A stretch of DNA of 64,000 bases from Acinetobacter colistiniresistens (GCF_024582815.1 NZ_CP102099.1:744001-808000); one strand, 5' to 3'. Shown: positions 46,768-57,127, numbered from the stretch's first letter. Translations and numbers: made by a program. Notes: a model not told the origin generated them from the letters alone.

Positions 46768-47886
46768 ATGACCACAAACAAAATTAATGCCGCGGAAAGT
46801 ATCCGAGGCTTGGCATGTCTCGCCGTTGTGTTGTCACATATCTCACTGACTTTCTTCCCACAGCTGCATAATTTTGATGCCAGTAGGGTGCCGCAATATG
46901 AGTTTCTTGCGCAGCTCCATCATTCTCCTCTGGCATTCTTTTATTCGGGTACAGGGGCGGTTTTTGTTTTTTTTGTGCTAAGTGGATTTGTACTGAGTTT
47001 ATCCAGTTTTAAGAAGCAAAATAGTGCAGCACAGTTGAAAACATCCTTAATTAAGCGCTATCCACGTTTGGCCATTCCGACCTTTGTGTCTTGTGTGATT
47101 GCCTATCTGGTGTGTTTTATCCCTGTCGATGTGTCTCATGTTTCAGAATGGGGCGCAGCGTTGGCCAATCCACATCCACAACTGAGTACAGCACTTTATG
47201 AAGGCAGTATCGGTGCATTCTTATTTGGGGATTCCAGCTATAACTGGGTGCTGTGGACCATGCAAATTGAGTTACTTGGGTCACTGGTCATTTATCTTGC
47301 CTGTTATTTTTATGGCAAGTTGCCTATTCTCTGTGGTCTGTTTTTGATCTTGAGTGTGATTACTGCTTATCTGATTTCACAAACGGTATTACTTGGCATC
47401 CTGAGTTTTATTTTGGGGATGGGACTGTTTCTGTATGCCGTAGAGCTGAGTACCGTCGTTTCGGTTGTGCTGTTTATATTGGGCTTATATTTGTGTGGTG
47501 CGCATAACAGTAGTGCCAGCTATCAGTTTTTCACCCGCTTTTTAGGTGAACAAACGTACGACTACCTCAACTTTGTCGGTGGTTTTTGTATTGTGTATGC
47601 GGTGCTTAAAGGTCAATGGCTCGCCCAATGTTTTGATCGAACCGTTTGGGTGTTTTTAGGTAAGATTTCATTTTCGATTTATCTGATCCACTTAGCGGTA
47701 CTGTATGCTTTGGGCATTCCATTGTTTAATTTCTTCTACGTACAAGGCGGCTTGTCTTATCTCAATGCGGGATTACTGGCGAGTGTAGTGATTATGTTGC
47801 TGAGTATTCTTTTGGCACAACCCTATAGTCGTTATGTCGATGATGCCGCGATTAAAATCTCGAATAAGCTGGCAAAAATGTTTTAA
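46768..47886 (+). CDS. Acyltransferase 3 family membrane protein
   Basis: A 372-residue inner-membrane protein with about ten hydrophobic helices. The N-terminal RGLACLAVVLSHIS carries the conserved His of membrane O-acyltransferases (OatA/WecH type, Acyl_transf_3). These enzymes acetylate sugars of the cell envelope or small molecules. The acceptor is not evident, and no polysaccharide cluster lies around it. Basic SLIKRYPRLAIPTF after TM2 is typical of the family. Confidence 0.87.
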   Translation: MTTNKINAAESIRGLACLAVVLSHISLTFFPQLHNFDASRVPQYEFLAQLHHSPLAFFYSGTGAVFVFFVLSGFVLSLSSFKKQNSAAQLKTSLIKRYPRLAIPTFVSCVIAYLVCFIPVDVSHVSEWGAALANPHPQLSTALYEGSIGAFLFGDSSYNWVLWTMQIELLGSLVIYLACYFYGKLPILCGLFLILSVITAYLISQTVLLGILSFILGMGLFLYAVELSTVVSVVLFILGLYLCGAHNSSASYQFFTRFLGEQTYDYLNFVGGFCIVYAVLKGQWLAQCFDRTVWVFLGKISFSIYLIHLAVLYALGIPLFNFFYVQGGLSYLNAGLLASVVIMLLSILLAQPYSRYVDDAAIKISNKLAKMF

Positions 47887-48033
47887 CTGCTAAGTTATGC
47901 CGTCGCTATCCGTTGGCTTGCGGCATATTGAAAAATTGAACAAACATTACAAAAATCATCAGACAAAGCTTTCTATTGTCGCCAGAATCAGTTTTAATCA
48001 AAAAAGACATAATAAAAATATGGGTTTTAATAC

Positions 48034-49773
48034 ATGAACCGTACTCATCTCAAACACTTTAGCCTATTCACTTCGATTTCGGTGGCGATGGCAGGCTGCG
48101 CAAGCACAGCAGTACCCGTCACAGCAACAGAACAGCTGTTTTATGGTGGTCCAATTCTCACTATGTCGGGCGATGCACCTGAATATGCAGAAGCCATCCT
48201 GGTCAAAGATGGAAAGATTCGTTTTGTCGGGTCTAAGCAGCAGGCAGTACGCTTGGCGGATCGAAAAGTTCAGTCGATTGATCTAAAAAATAAAACCTTA
48301 TTACCGAGCTTTATTGATGCGCATAGTCATGTGAATATGGTCGGTTTCCATCAAATGGTCGCCAATCTCTACCCGATGCCTGATGGGCAGGTTTCAGATA
48401 TCAATTCTCTGGTGAATGTATTGACGCAATGGAAAGCTCAGAATCCTGCTGTAATTAAAACCATGGGCGGCTGGATTCTGGGTAATGGTTATGATGATGC
48501 GCAACTGACTGAGCAACGCCATCCGACAGCAACCGATCTAGACCGGGTCTCCAAAGATCAGCCAGTGATGATTTTGCATCAATCGGGGCATTTGGCTTCG
48601 GTCAATCATAAGGCACTGGAATTACTGAAGATCGATCAACAGACCCCAAATCCAGCGGGTGGGGTGATTCGCCGTGAAGCAGGTTCAAATGTACCAAATG
48701 GTGTATTGGAAGAATCGGCGTTATTTAGCGCAATTGGCTCAATTTTTAAAGATGTTCCCCCTGCGGTGATGTTTCAGATTGCAGAAAAAGGCATTGCTGC
48801 TTATGTGAAAAATGGCTTCACCACAGTACAAGAGGGACGGGCTGATCAGGGCACCACGGAAATGTGGCATGCTTTGGCTCAGCAAAATCGGTTGCCGATT
48901 GATGTGGTGTCTTACCCTGATATCACCACCAGTCAAGACTATATGCTTAAGCAAGGCAGTAGCCACCAGTATGATCATCATTTTCGTATTGGCGGAATCA
49001 AAATTAGCTTAGATGGCTCACCTCAGGGGAAGACCGCTTGGCTGACACAGCCCTATTTAGTTCCACCTGAAGGTAAAGATAAGACTTATAGAGGCTATCC
49101 TGCGATCAGTAATGATCAACAGGTCAAGGATTATATCAATTTAGCCTTTAAGCAAGGCTGGCAAGTACTGGCCCATGCCAATGGTGACGCAGCCATTGAT
49201 CAGTTTATTGGCGCGGTAAAAGATGCCACAGCAAAACAAGGCAAAGCAGATCGCCGCAGTGTACTAATCCATTCGCAAACCATTCGGGATGATCAGCTGG
49301 ATCAGCTCAAAGCACTTGATATTATTCCGTCATTTTTCTCTTTACATACTTTTTATTGGGGGGATTGGCATCGCCAACAAACGCTTGGAGAGACCAGAGC
49401 TGCCCGTATTTCGCCAACGGCAACGGCATTCAACAAGCATCTGATCTTTACCGAGCACCATGATGCCCCGGTGGTACCACCGAGTAGCATGATGATGCTG
49501 GACGCCACGGTAAATCGAGTGACACGTACGGATTATGTACTGGGCGCAGATGAAAGAATTAGTCCTTATCTGGCATTAAAATCGATGACAGCTTGGGCGG
49601 CGTATCAATATTTTGAAGACCAGACCAAGGGCACATTAACTCAAGGCAAGTTGGCTGACTTGGTGATCTTGGATCAGAATCCGCTGACCGTACCGAGTCG
49701 TGAGATTAAAAACATTAAAGTGTGGGCCACCTATAAGGAAGGCAAGCTGATTTATCAGGATTCAAGCCATTAA
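48034..49773 (+). CDS. YtcJ-like amidohydrolase lipoprotein
   Basis: A 579-residue metal-dependent hydrolase of the amidohydrolase superfamily, YtcJ-like group. The signal peptide ends in the lipobox MAGC (residues 19-22), so it is lipid-anchored. The first metal site is FIDAHSHVN; later ligands are in LAHANGDAAID, LIHSQTI and EHHDAPVVP. The end TQGKLADLVILDQNPLTV is typical of the family. Substrate unknown, perhaps an amide or a cyclic compound taken from the medium. It faces the TonB receptor across a shared terminator. Confidence 0.88.
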   Translation: MNRTHLKHFSLFTSISVAMAGCASTAVPVTATEQLFYGGPILTMSGDAPEYAEAILVKDGKIRFVGSKQQAVRLADRKVQSIDLKNKTLLPSFIDAHSHVNMVGFHQMVANLYPMPDGQVSDINSLVNVLTQWKAQNPAVIKTMGGWILGNGYDDAQLTEQRHPTATDLDRVSKDQPVMILHQSGHLASVNHKALELLKIDQQTPNPAGGVIRREAGSNVPNGVLEESALFSAIGSIFKDVPPAVMFQIAEKGIAAYVKNGFTTVQEGRADQGTTEMWHALAQQNRLPIDVVSYPDITTSQDYMLKQGSSHQYDHHFRIGGIKISLDGSPQGKTAWLTQPYLVPPEGKDKTYRGYPAISNDQQVKDYINLAFKQGWQVLAHANGDAAIDQFIGAVKDATAKQGKADRRSVLIHSQTIRDDQLDQLKALDIIPSFFSLHTFYWGDWHRQQTLGETRAARISPTATAFNKHLIFTEHHDAPVVPPSSMMMLDATVNRVTRTDYVLGADERISPYLALKSMTAWAAYQYFEDQTKGTLTQGKLADLVILDQNPLTVPSREIKNIKVWATYKEGKLIYQDSSH

Positions 49774-49780
49774 AAGCATA

Positions 49781-49809
49781 AAAAAACCGAGCTAAAACGC
49801 TCGGTTTTT
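49781..49809. terminator. Bidirectional terminator
   Basis: Arms AAAAACCGAGC and GCTCGGTTTTT with loop TAAAAC, between the converging amidohydrolase and TonB receptor genes. Confidence 0.93.
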
Positions 49810-49813
49810 ATTT

Positions 49814-52222
49814 CTACCAACGATAATTGATCTTGCCGTAATAGAACGCGCCATTAAAGCCAAAAGGCGAGAACTGGCTATACGGTAAGCTTCCCCCAGT
49901 CGGTTGGTTGATGTCATATACATCCTTATCAGGATAAACATCGGTAATATTGTCGCCACCCACGGTAAAGTTCCAGTTTTGATATTGGTAAGACAGGGCT
50001 AAGTCCAGTAACCATTTGGCTGAGAATTTTTGGTCTTTGGCTGCGCCTGAATTATTAAAGGTCTTAAAACTGCCGTAGCGGGTGAGATTGGTATTCACAC
50101 TGAAATTTCCAAGCTTATAGTCATTCGCTAAACTGAATTTATGTTCAGGGGTACTCGCGGCAAGTAGACCATATTGCTCTCGGCGGTCCAATCGGGTCAG
50201 ATTGATTCCCAATGCATCTAAGATCGCAGGATTGCCATCTACATGAGTGACTTTATTTTTATTGTAGTTATAAGCCAAAGAGCTATTCAGTTCCCCATAA
50301 GGCAAGTCCGTCCACTTATAGGTCGCGACTAAATCAACACCGCGGGTGCGGGTATCGCTGGCATTGTTGAAATAACGGATGGTGCTGAAGTTGGTGTTGC
50401 TGATGCCATTTGAATTCAGATATTGACGTACTGTATTGCTACTGGCATTGATATTGGAAGACAGGCTAATGCGGTGATCAATGTCGATTTGATACGCATC
50501 CAGGGTCACATACAACTGATCTGTCGGCGTCAGTACCAGACCCACACTATAGTTTTTTGATTTTTCTGGTTTCAGCTGTTCGGCACCGAGTAATTGTGCC
50601 ACTTGTGAGGTGGTTGGAAAAGTGCCAGCTTCAACCAACTGACCATTGACCAGTTGAGAGGAGGTCTGAGCAAAATATTGTTGCGCTAAGCTTGGTGCAC
50701 GAAAACCTGAAGAGGCACTGCCACGGACTGCAAGCGTAGGATGAATGGCATAGCGTAAAGACAGGGATGCATTATCGGTGTGACCAAAATCATTGTAATA
50801 TTCATGGCGATAGGCTGTAGATGCAGACAATTTTTCAGTTAAATTGGCTTCTAAATCCAGATAAGCCGCATAACTGTCGCGTGACCATTCTCCTGCATCA
50901 GCAGCACGAAAACCGGCTAAACCAGAAGAGCCACTTTTATAATAAGAAGCAGGATCACCTGCTTGAATCTGATATTTCTGATTCAGATATTGCGTTCCAA
51001 AGGCAACATTCAGTGGGCTGGCGAGTGCTGCGAGATTAAACGCTCGAGAAAGATCAAAATTCACTACGGTTTGAGCATTTTTCAGCGTACCATTTTGGAA
51101 GCCAAAAGGGGTGGCAGCGGTGTCTTTATAGAGATCGACATTAATCGTTTTGGTATCGACATCATAACGATTTAAGCCATAATTGACCGAGGCATCATAA
51201 TGCCATGCTGACCAATCACCTTTGATCCCTGCCACCGCGCCAAAATCATCCAGTTGTCCTTGTATGATTGGCAGATAGCCATTTGGATAGAGGGCAGGAA
51301 TATTATTGGAGGCATTGCTTAAACGATAGAATCCCGCAGTCTCGGCATTACGGTGGCTATAGGTGGCAAAGGAATACAGTTCCGTGTTATCACTGAGATC
51401 GTAGCCCAGATTGATGGCTGCTTTGACTTCATCGGAATCTGGATCACCAAAGCGGAAAGTGCGTTGCCCATAGGTGCTTGATTTCGGATCACGCAAGTCA
51501 GGTCCTGCACGGTTGGTGGCTTGGCTATCCTGCCATTCTCCTGAAAAAATCGCATAGCCATAATGATTCAGTTGGGTGCCACCTGACACAAAAGATTGTT
51601 TTTGCTCACCATCGCCCTTGTTATAAATGCCGTATTTAATCCCTGCTTCGCCATGTTTTGGATTGGATTTCAAAATAATATTAATCACGCCTGCAATCGC
51701 ATCAGAACCATAGCGAGCCGATGCACCTTCACGCAACACTTCGACACGGCTAATCGCCGAGATGGGAATGGCATTTAAATCAGTGGGCGCAGAACCTCGG
51801 CCAATGGTCCCGCCGAGATTGATAAAAGCCCCTGTATGGCGACGTTTACCATTGACCAAAACCAGTACCTGATCAGGTGCGAGTCCTTTCAGTTGTGCAG
51901 GCCGAACCAGTTCAGTGCCATCGACGACGGTAGGGCGGGGAAAATTAATTGAAGGGATAATCCGTGATAAGGCTGTGCCCAGTTCGTTGGAACCGGTGCG
52001 TTCAGTTAGCTCTTTGGCACTAATCACATCAATCGGCTGTAATGATTCGGTTTGTGAGCGATTGTTGGCACGGGTTCCTGTCACCACAATCGTCGCGAGT
52101 GTTTTGACCTGTTCGGGTTCGATAGGATTGTTTTCTGCTGCATGTAGATTGCTATACAGGGCCAGTAGAATCAGACTCGTACTGAGACGAAAGGGAAAGG
52201 TTTTGGTCTGGGGAGTATTCAT
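49814..52222 (-). CDS. TonB-dependent outer membrane receptor
   Basis: An 802-residue outer-membrane receptor. The signal peptide ends near NLHA (residue 28). A TonB-box-like segment TLATIVVTGTRA is followed by the plug domain (about 55-180, including VLVLVNGKRRHTGA and VEVLREGASARYGSDAIAGVINI). The 22-strand barrel follows and ends in aromatic Trp (YGKINYRW). The substrate is unknown; no siderophore or metal gene is nearby, and members with this plug are often not iron-related. No ribosome-coupled neighbour. Confidence 0.93.
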   Translation of the reverse strand: MNTPQTKTFPFRLSTSLILLALYSNLHAAENNPIEPEQVKTLATIVVTGTRANNRSQTESLQPIDVISAKELTERTGSNELGTALSRIIPSINFPRPTVVDGTELVRPAQLKGLAPDQVLVLVNGKRRHTGAFINLGGTIGRGSAPTDLNAIPISAISRVEVLREGASARYGSDAIAGVINIILKSNPKHGEAGIKYGIYNKGDGEQKQSFVSGGTQLNHYGYAIFSGEWQDSQATNRAGPDLRDPKSSTYGQRTFRFGDPDSDEVKAAINLGYDLSDNTELYSFATYSHRNAETAGFYRLSNASNNIPALYPNGYLPIIQGQLDDFGAVAGIKGDWSAWHYDASVNYGLNRYDVDTKTINVDLYKDTAATPFGFQNGTLKNAQTVVNFDLSRAFNLAALASPLNVAFGTQYLNQKYQIQAGDPASYYKSGSSGLAGFRAADAGEWSRDSYAAYLDLEANLTEKLSASTAYRHEYYNDFGHTDNASLSLRYAIHPTLAVRGSASSGFRAPSLAQQYFAQTSSQLVNGQLVEAGTFPTTSQVAQLLGAEQLKPEKSKNYSVGLVLTPTDQLYVTLDAYQIDIDHRISLSSNINASSNTVRQYLNSNGISNTNFSTIRYFNNASDTRTRGVDLVATYKWTDLPYGELNSSLAYNYNKNKVTHVDGNPAILDALGINLTRLDRREQYGLLAASTPEHKFSLANDYKLGNFSVNTNLTRYGSFKTFNNSGAAKDQKFSAKWLLDLALSYQYQNWNFTVGGDNITDVYPDKDVYDINQPTGGSLPYSQFSPFGFNGAFYYGKINYRW

Positions 52223-52405
52223 GTTGATGTTCTAACTCAAGTTCTGTAAACATTTGTGAACATGGTAGGAGCATCAAAATATTTTCAAAAACAATATAAA
52301 AACATAAGATTAGAACAAAATTTGCAAAGCTGAAAATGATGTTTTTAAGTAAATTATTTATAGAATATTGATATTTAAAATGAAGTTGTTTTTTGAAACG
52401 AAAAT

Positions 52406-52434
52406 AAAAAACCAGCCCGAGCGGACTGGTTTTT
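52406..52434 (-). terminator. Terminator of the purC unit
   Basis: Stem of about 9 bp (AAAAACCAG and CTGGTTTTT) with a T-run on the minus strand, 27 bases after purC. Confidence 0.88.
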
Positions 52435-52460
52435 CAGAAGCAGTAACGGCCTAATCTAAC

Positions 52461-53180
52461 TTAGATATCGTCTAAGTTAATGCCTAAACGGGCAGCGACT
52501 TCTTCATAAGCTTCAACCACACCACCTAAACCTTGGCGGAAACGATCTTTATCAAGTTTCTTCTTGGTGTCTTTATCCCATAAACGGCAACCGTCTGGAG
52601 AGAACTCATCACCCAACACGATACGGTCATGGAACACGCCAAATTCAAGTTTGAAATCAACCAGAATCATATTACCTGCATCGAATAATGCTTTGAGTAC
52701 ATTATTCACTTGGTAAGTGAGTTCTTTCATTTTTTCAAGTTGTTCAGCGGTTGCCCAACCCAAAGCAATCGCTTGAGATTCGTTTACCATTGGATCGCCA
52801 AGCGCGTCATCTTTAAAGAACAATTCAAAGGTTGGAGGCGTTAATTCTTTACCTTCTTCAACGCCTAAACGACGGCACAGTGAACCTGCTGCGTAGTTAC
52901 GAATTACGCATTCAACCGGGATCATGTGCAACTTTTTCACCAATACTTCAGTTGGAGAAAGCAGTTTTTCAAAATGCGTTTCGATACCGGCTGCAGCCAA
53001 TTTGTCCATGATGAAGGCGTTAAAACGGTTGTTGACCTTGCCCTTACGATCGAGTTGCTCAATTTTTTCGCCATTGAATGCTGAAGCATCATCACGAAAG
53101 ACCAAAATCAGGTGATCAGCGCTATCTGTCTCGTATACAGATTTAGCTTTACCAGTATAGAGCAAGGTTTGTTTTAACAT
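52461..53180 (-). CDS. purC: SAICAR synthetase
   Basis: A 239-residue purine-biosynthesis enzyme that couples aspartate to CAIR with ATP. It starts [19 protein letters not shown]; the family signature VDFKLEFG and SPDGCRLWD are visible. Length is standard. It is the last gene of dapA-bamC-purC, an order shared with E. coli. AGGAGG-like site upstream (GGTTCCTCC on the plus strand). Confidence 0.97.
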   Translation of the reverse strand: MLKQTLLYTGKAKSVYETDSADHLILVFRDDASAFNGEKIEQLDRKGKVNNRFNAFIMDKLAAAGIETHFEKLLSPTEVLVKKLHMIPVECVIRNYAAGSLCRRLGVEEGKELTPPTFELFFKDDALGDPMVNESQAIALGWATAEQLEKMKELTYQVNNVLKALFDAGNMILVDFKLEFGVFHDRIVLGDEFSPDGCRLWDKDTKKKLDKDRFRQGLGGVVEAYEEVAARLGINLDDI

Positions 53181-53216
53181 GGAGGAACCTTTTGAAAAAA
53201 AATGCCTAGTAAACGA

Positions 53217-53822
53217 CTAGGCTGGCCAATTTTGGTAAATCTGGGTTAACACTTCAGTCGCAACCGCTGGGTCTGCGAACGTGGTGTCAGGTTTGAACAG
53301 GGCAATAGTATTGTTTGAGCCTACCGCAGACAGCTTTAACACGTAGTTCTGATCATTCACCTTAATCGTTGCTTCATAGCCATGATCTGCTTGCGAGATG
53401 ACTTTATAGTTGAGGCTGCTCACGGTAGCAAAGGCATATTGCCACGCAGTCGCCGTTGGGCCTTCCACCTTCAATAATGGATTTTTATTGCCATCCATCA
53501 CCAGTTGTGGACGCCCTAAGCGGGTTACTGTCGCTTCAGTGCTATTGCTTGTGGTTTGCATTGACTCTGGACGAGGTAATGCATAACGGTTGCCAGTTTT
53601 ATTCTCAAATGTTGGCGCATGTTGAATCGCAAGTGGGTCAACCGTTGGTGCTGGATACAATGGCGTGAATGGTCTTACCGTTGCATTCTCAGGGAATTTG
53701 AGAGGTTCAAGCGCTTGCGCTTTTTTATAATCTAAAGAATGATTATTGAGGGCAAAACGACCACAACCAGCCAAACTTAAAGCTGAAATGACAAGGACAA
53801 CACCAAGACGTAATTGCATCAT
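53217..53822 (-). CDS. bamC: Short BamC-like lipoprotein
   Basis: A 201-residue lipoprotein with lipobox LAGC (residues 17-20). After the Cys comes an extended Pro-rich segment (PLKFPENATVRPFTPLYPAPTVDPL), as in the BamD-binding N-terminus of E. coli BamC, then one small alpha/beta domain (about 115-200). E. coli BamC is much longer and has two such domains. The assignment rests mainly on position: dapA is 12 bases upstream and purC 36 bases downstream, as in E. coli. It should belong to the outer-membrane protein assembly complex. Confidence 0.75.
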   Translation of the reverse strand: MMQLRLGVVLVISALSLAGCGRFALNNHSLDYKKAQALEPLKFPENATVRPFTPLYPAPTVDPLAIQHAPTFENKTGNRYALPRPESMQTTSNSTEATVTRLGRPQLVMDGNKNPLLKVEGPTATAWQYAFATVSSLNYKVISQADHGYEATIKVNDQNYVLKLSAVGSNNTIALFKPDTTFADPAVATEVLTQIYQNWPA

Positions 53823-53834
53823 AAATTGCTCGTA

Positions 53835-54728
53835 TTAAATAATGCCCGCAGTTTTTAAATCTGTGCGGAGCGGTTCACGATATTGTTCTGCGAGAGCGGT
53901 TAAAGGCAGGCGTAAACCTGTACTAATGTATCCCATCTCATGCAACGCCCATTTCACAGGAATTGGGTTTGATTCGCAAAACAAAATATTGTGTAGATTT
54001 GCAATTTGTTGATTCAAATGCTGTGCTTTGGCTTGATCGCCAGCCAAGGCGGCTTCACAAACTTCGCTCATTTGTTTTGGTGCAACATTGGCCGTAACCG
54101 AGATGTTTCCTTTCGCACCCAGTAAAATCAGTTCCCAAGCAGTTTCATCATCGCCTGAGTACACTGCAATTTTACCTTTTAAACCTTCGATGAGCGCTTG
54201 ACCACGAGGTACATCACCTGTTGCATCTTTAATCCCAACAATGTTTTTAACATCAGCAAGACGAATCACGGTTTCATTTTGCATGTCAACGCCGGTACGG
54301 CCTGGAACATTATAAAGAATTTGTGGAATATCAACGGCTTCAGCAATCGCTTTATAGTGTTGATATAAGCCTTCTTGTGTGGGTTTATTATAATATGGTG
54401 TAACGAGCAATGCGGCATCGGCACCGAGTTCTTTGGCTGCTTTGGTGAGTTCGATTGCTTCGTGAGTCGAGTTTGCACCTGTACCCGCGATAATTGGAAT
54501 GCGTTTATTGGCTACACGAATCACTTCTTTGATGACTTGTGTGTGTTCTTCCATGTTTAACGTAGAGGCTTCGCCCGTTGTGCCAACAGCAACAATACTA
54601 TGTGTACCTTGTTGGATGTGCCACTCAACGAGCTTCTCAAGGCTCTTCCAATCTACGCGACCATCTTCAAACATAGGGGTGACGAGTGCGACAATTGAAC
54701 CTTGAATATTCTGTGCTAGCTGAGTCAT
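53835..54728 (-). CDS. dapA: 4-hydroxy-tetrahydrodipicolinate synthase
   Basis: A 297-residue enzyme joining pyruvate and aspartate semialdehyde in lysine synthesis. The Schiff-base Lys lies in GIKDATG, the Tyr in YNVPGRTG, and VTPYYNKPTQEGLY is the substrate region. N-terminal GSIVALVTPM is typical. It leads the dapA-bamC-purC operon. Its promoter should lie in the 280-base gap before pncA. Confidence 0.97.
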   Translation of the reverse strand: MTQLAQNIQGSIVALVTPMFEDGRVDWKSLEKLVEWHIQQGTHSIVAVGTTGEASTLNMEEHTQVIKEVIRVANKRIPIIAGTGANSTHEAIELTKAAKELGADAALLVTPYYNKPTQEGLYQHYKAIAEAVDIPQILYNVPGRTGVDMQNETVIRLADVKNIVGIKDATGDVPRGQALIEGLKGKIAVYSGDDETAWELILLGAKGNISVTANVAPKQMSEVCEAALAGDQAKAQHLNQQIANLHNILFCESNPIPVKWALHEMGYISTGLRLPLTALAEQYREPLRTDLKTAGII

Positions 54729-55008
54729 TTTAAAAAACTATCCTATTTTCCCATCCGAGATTGAATTAGTTGAAACGAAATATTGGATGGTTGCAGTATT
54801 TTGATTCGCCGTTCAATAATGAATTCGATTGAATGACAATTATGCAAATTATGACTGATCAGCGGCATAAGAACAATATGCTTTAGTCAAACAGCTGAAA
54901 ACTTTCCTTCATCTTTAAGCTGAATGATTTTCATCTTAAGAAAAGTTTATATCGGGTTGGCTAGCCAGATGAGATGAGGCAAGGTATTGTACTCGGGAGT
55001 AATCTAGA

Positions 55009-55653
55009 TTGAATAATGAGATGCAAACTGATTCAAAACACAGCGCCTTAATTGTGGTCGATGTGCAAAATGGATTTACCCCAGGTGGAAACTTGGCAGT
55101 CACGGATGCGGATCAGATTATCCCTGTGATTAACCAACTGGCACAACAGTTTGATACGGTAATCCTGACGCAGGACTGGCATCCTGATCAGCATGTCTCC
55201 TTTGCTGATAATCATCTAGATAAACGAGCTTTTGAGACCATCGAGTTGCCTTACGGGACTCAGGTCTTGTGGCCAAAGCATTGTGTACAGGGCACACAGG
55301 ATGCTGAATTTCATCCCAAGCTGGATATTCCCACCGCACAGCTGATTATCCGTAAAGGCTTCCATGTGGAGATTGATAGCTACTCTGCCTTTATGGAAGC
55401 GGACCGCAAAACTCCGACGGGTCTCCAGGGCTATTTAAAAGAACATCAAATCGATACGGTCTACCTTGTCGGGATTGCCACTGATTTTTGTGTCGCATGG
55501 ACGGCACTGGATGCTGCACAGATGGGATTCACAACCTATGTGATTGAAGATGCCTGTAAAGCGATTGATTTGAATGGTTCACTGCAACAGGCGTGGCAAC
55601 AGATGTTAGAGCAAGGGGTTCAGCGGATTCAATCGACTGTAATTTTGGCATAA
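55009..55653 (+). CDS. pncA: Nicotinamidase
   Basis: A 214-residue cysteine hydrolase that turns nicotinamide into nicotinate for NAD salvage. The catalytic Asp is in IVVDVQNGF, Lys in LWPKHCVQGT and Cys in GIATDFCV; metal ligands lie in TQDWHPDQHVSF. Length fits PncA. TTG at 55009 is the likely start because GGGAG lies 9 bases upstream; an ATG at 55021 has no comparable site. The Lrp-type gene follows 91 bases later. Confidence 0.93.
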   Translation: MNNEMQTDSKHSALIVVDVQNGFTPGGNLAVTDADQIIPVINQLAQQFDTVILTQDWHPDQHVSFADNHLDKRAFETIELPYGTQVLWPKHCVQGTQDAEFHPKLDIPTAQLIIRKGFHVEIDSYSAFMEADRKTPTGLQGYLKEHQIDTVYLVGIATDFCVAWTALDAAQMGFTTYVIEDACKAIDLNGSLQQAWQQMLEQGVQRIQSTVILA

Positions 55654-55744
55654 GCTTGAGCTATCTGATCTAAAGGCGCTAAACTTCGAAAGCGGGTGCA
55701 TCTGCATCTGTTAAATTATGCCTTAAACCTGAATTGAGCGTTTT

Positions 55745-56209
55745 ATGACTGTTGAACTTGATGATTTTGATCAAAAAATTATCCATCATTTACAGATGAA
55801 TGGACGCTTGGCCAATCAGGAACTCGCTGAATTGGTCGGGTTATCGACCTCTCAATGTTCACGCCGCCGTGTGCAGCTTGAGCAGAAGAAGATTATCACG
55901 GGTTATTATGCACAAATCGCATTGAGTGCTGATCCGGCACCGATTATGGGGATTATTGAGGTAAAATTGCAAAATTATAGTGATGCAACCCATGATCGCT
56001 TTGTTGAATTTTTAATGCATGAGCCAACAGTCAAAGATATTCATAAACTGACAGGCAGCTACGATTTTGCATTGAAAGTTGCAGTTAAAAATCTCGATGA
56101 AATGGTCAAGCTGATCGGGATTTTATCCTCCAAGAACTTTGGTGTCAGTAATCTCAATACTTCGATTGTGCTGGAAAAGTTGAAAGAAAACGGGATTGCA
56201 ATTAAATAA
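55745..56209 (+). CDS. Lrp/AsnC-family regulator
   Basis: A 154-residue regulator. An AsnC-type HTH at residues 20-45 (NQELAELVGLSTSQCSRRRVQLE) is followed by an RAM ligand domain (GIIEVKLQNY, TGSYDFALKV). Such proteins respond to amino acids. It may act on pncA or the YitT gene, but nothing shows this. Start ATG at 55745 with GAGCG 6 bases upstream. Confidence 0.92.
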   Translation: MTVELDDFDQKIIHHLQMNGRLANQELAELVGLSTSQCSRRRVQLEQKKIITGYYAQIALSADPAPIMGIIEVKLQNYSDATHDRFVEFLMHEPTVKDIHKLTGSYDFALKVAVKNLDEMVKLIGILSSKNFGVSNLNTSIVLEKLKENGIAIK

Positions 56210-56425
56210 AAAACGGATCTCGTTGTCACATTATCTACTACCAAGCCAAAGCAACACAGGTCAAAGCATATAGATTATTCGAAATGGATTATTTTGAATA
56301 TAAATTGCATTTATGCCAAAAATATAAGAATAAATTGCGAAATTTAAATAAAAATGATCAAATATGGCATGTCTTTGCTTGAAGACGTCTCTCCCTTCTG
56401 CTGTTCTGTTTTTGAGTTATGCCTT

Positions 56426-57064
56426 ATGAATACCGAGCAAAATGTATCTCTGGTAAGTCCAGTCGTGTCTGTCATCGACCAACATTCCAAGATTGAAGAT
56501 GCATTGGCCATGTTGACAGGGACATTTATCCTTTCTTTTGCCATGATCTTATTAAAACAAGCTGGCATTATGAGTGGAGGAACGGCTGGTCTATCTTTGT
56601 TACTCCATTACGTTACAGACATCAAATTTGGTACGCTATTTTTCCTAATCAATATTCCATTCTATTATTTTGCCTATAAAAAGATGGGGATAGCACTGGT
56701 GGTGAAAACCTTTATTGCCGTGACATTGCTAGCGGGATTTAGTGAGCTTATTCCGCAGTTTTTCCATCTTTCAGATGTCAATCCAATTTATGCCACAATT
56801 TTTGCCAATGTATTGATGGGGGTGAGCTTTCTGATTTTATTTAGACATCGTTCAAGTTTAGGGGGCATTAATTTGCTGGCCTTGTATTTACAGGAACGTT
56901 TTAATATTCCAGCAGGTAAAGTTCAGTTGGGGCTGGATATGGCAATCTTGTTCACGTCATTATTATTTGTGGACTGGAAATTGATTTTGATTTCGATTTT
57001 GGGTGTGATCATTTTGAATTCGATTATTCTACTGAACCATAAAACCACGCGCTATGTGGCATAA
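56426..57064 (+). CDS. YitT/DUF161-family membrane protein
   Basis: A 212-residue inner-membrane protein with five hydrophobic segments and the YitT motif GIMSGGTAGLSLLLHYV, repeated in part as RSSLGGINLLALYL. The family is widespread and of unknown function. ATG at 56426 (MNTEQNVSLV) has GAG 11 bases upstream; the frame extends to 56354, but the extra residues look like leader. It ends before the glmS terminator. Confidence 0.85.
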   Translation: MNTEQNVSLVSPVVSVIDQHSKIEDALAMLTGTFILSFAMILLKQAGIMSGGTAGLSLLLHYVTDIKFGTLFFLINIPFYYFAYKKMGIALVVKTFIAVTLLAGFSELIPQFFHLSDVNPIYATIFANVLMGVSFLILFRHRSSLGGINLLALYLQERFNIPAGKVQLGLDMAILFTSLLFVDWKLILISILGVIILNSIILLNHKTTRYVA

Positions 57065-57095
57065 AACCATTGTGTTGTTATTCTAATAAATAAAA

Positions 57096-57127
57096 AGATA
57101 GAAGAAGGGCAAACCCTTCTTCTATCT
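57096..57127 (-). terminator. Terminator of glmS
   Basis: A perfect 14-bp stem, AGATAGAAGAAGGG and CCCTTCTTCTATCT, with loop CAAA. The T-run lies on the minus strand. It starts 7 bases after the glmS stop. Confidence 0.95.
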
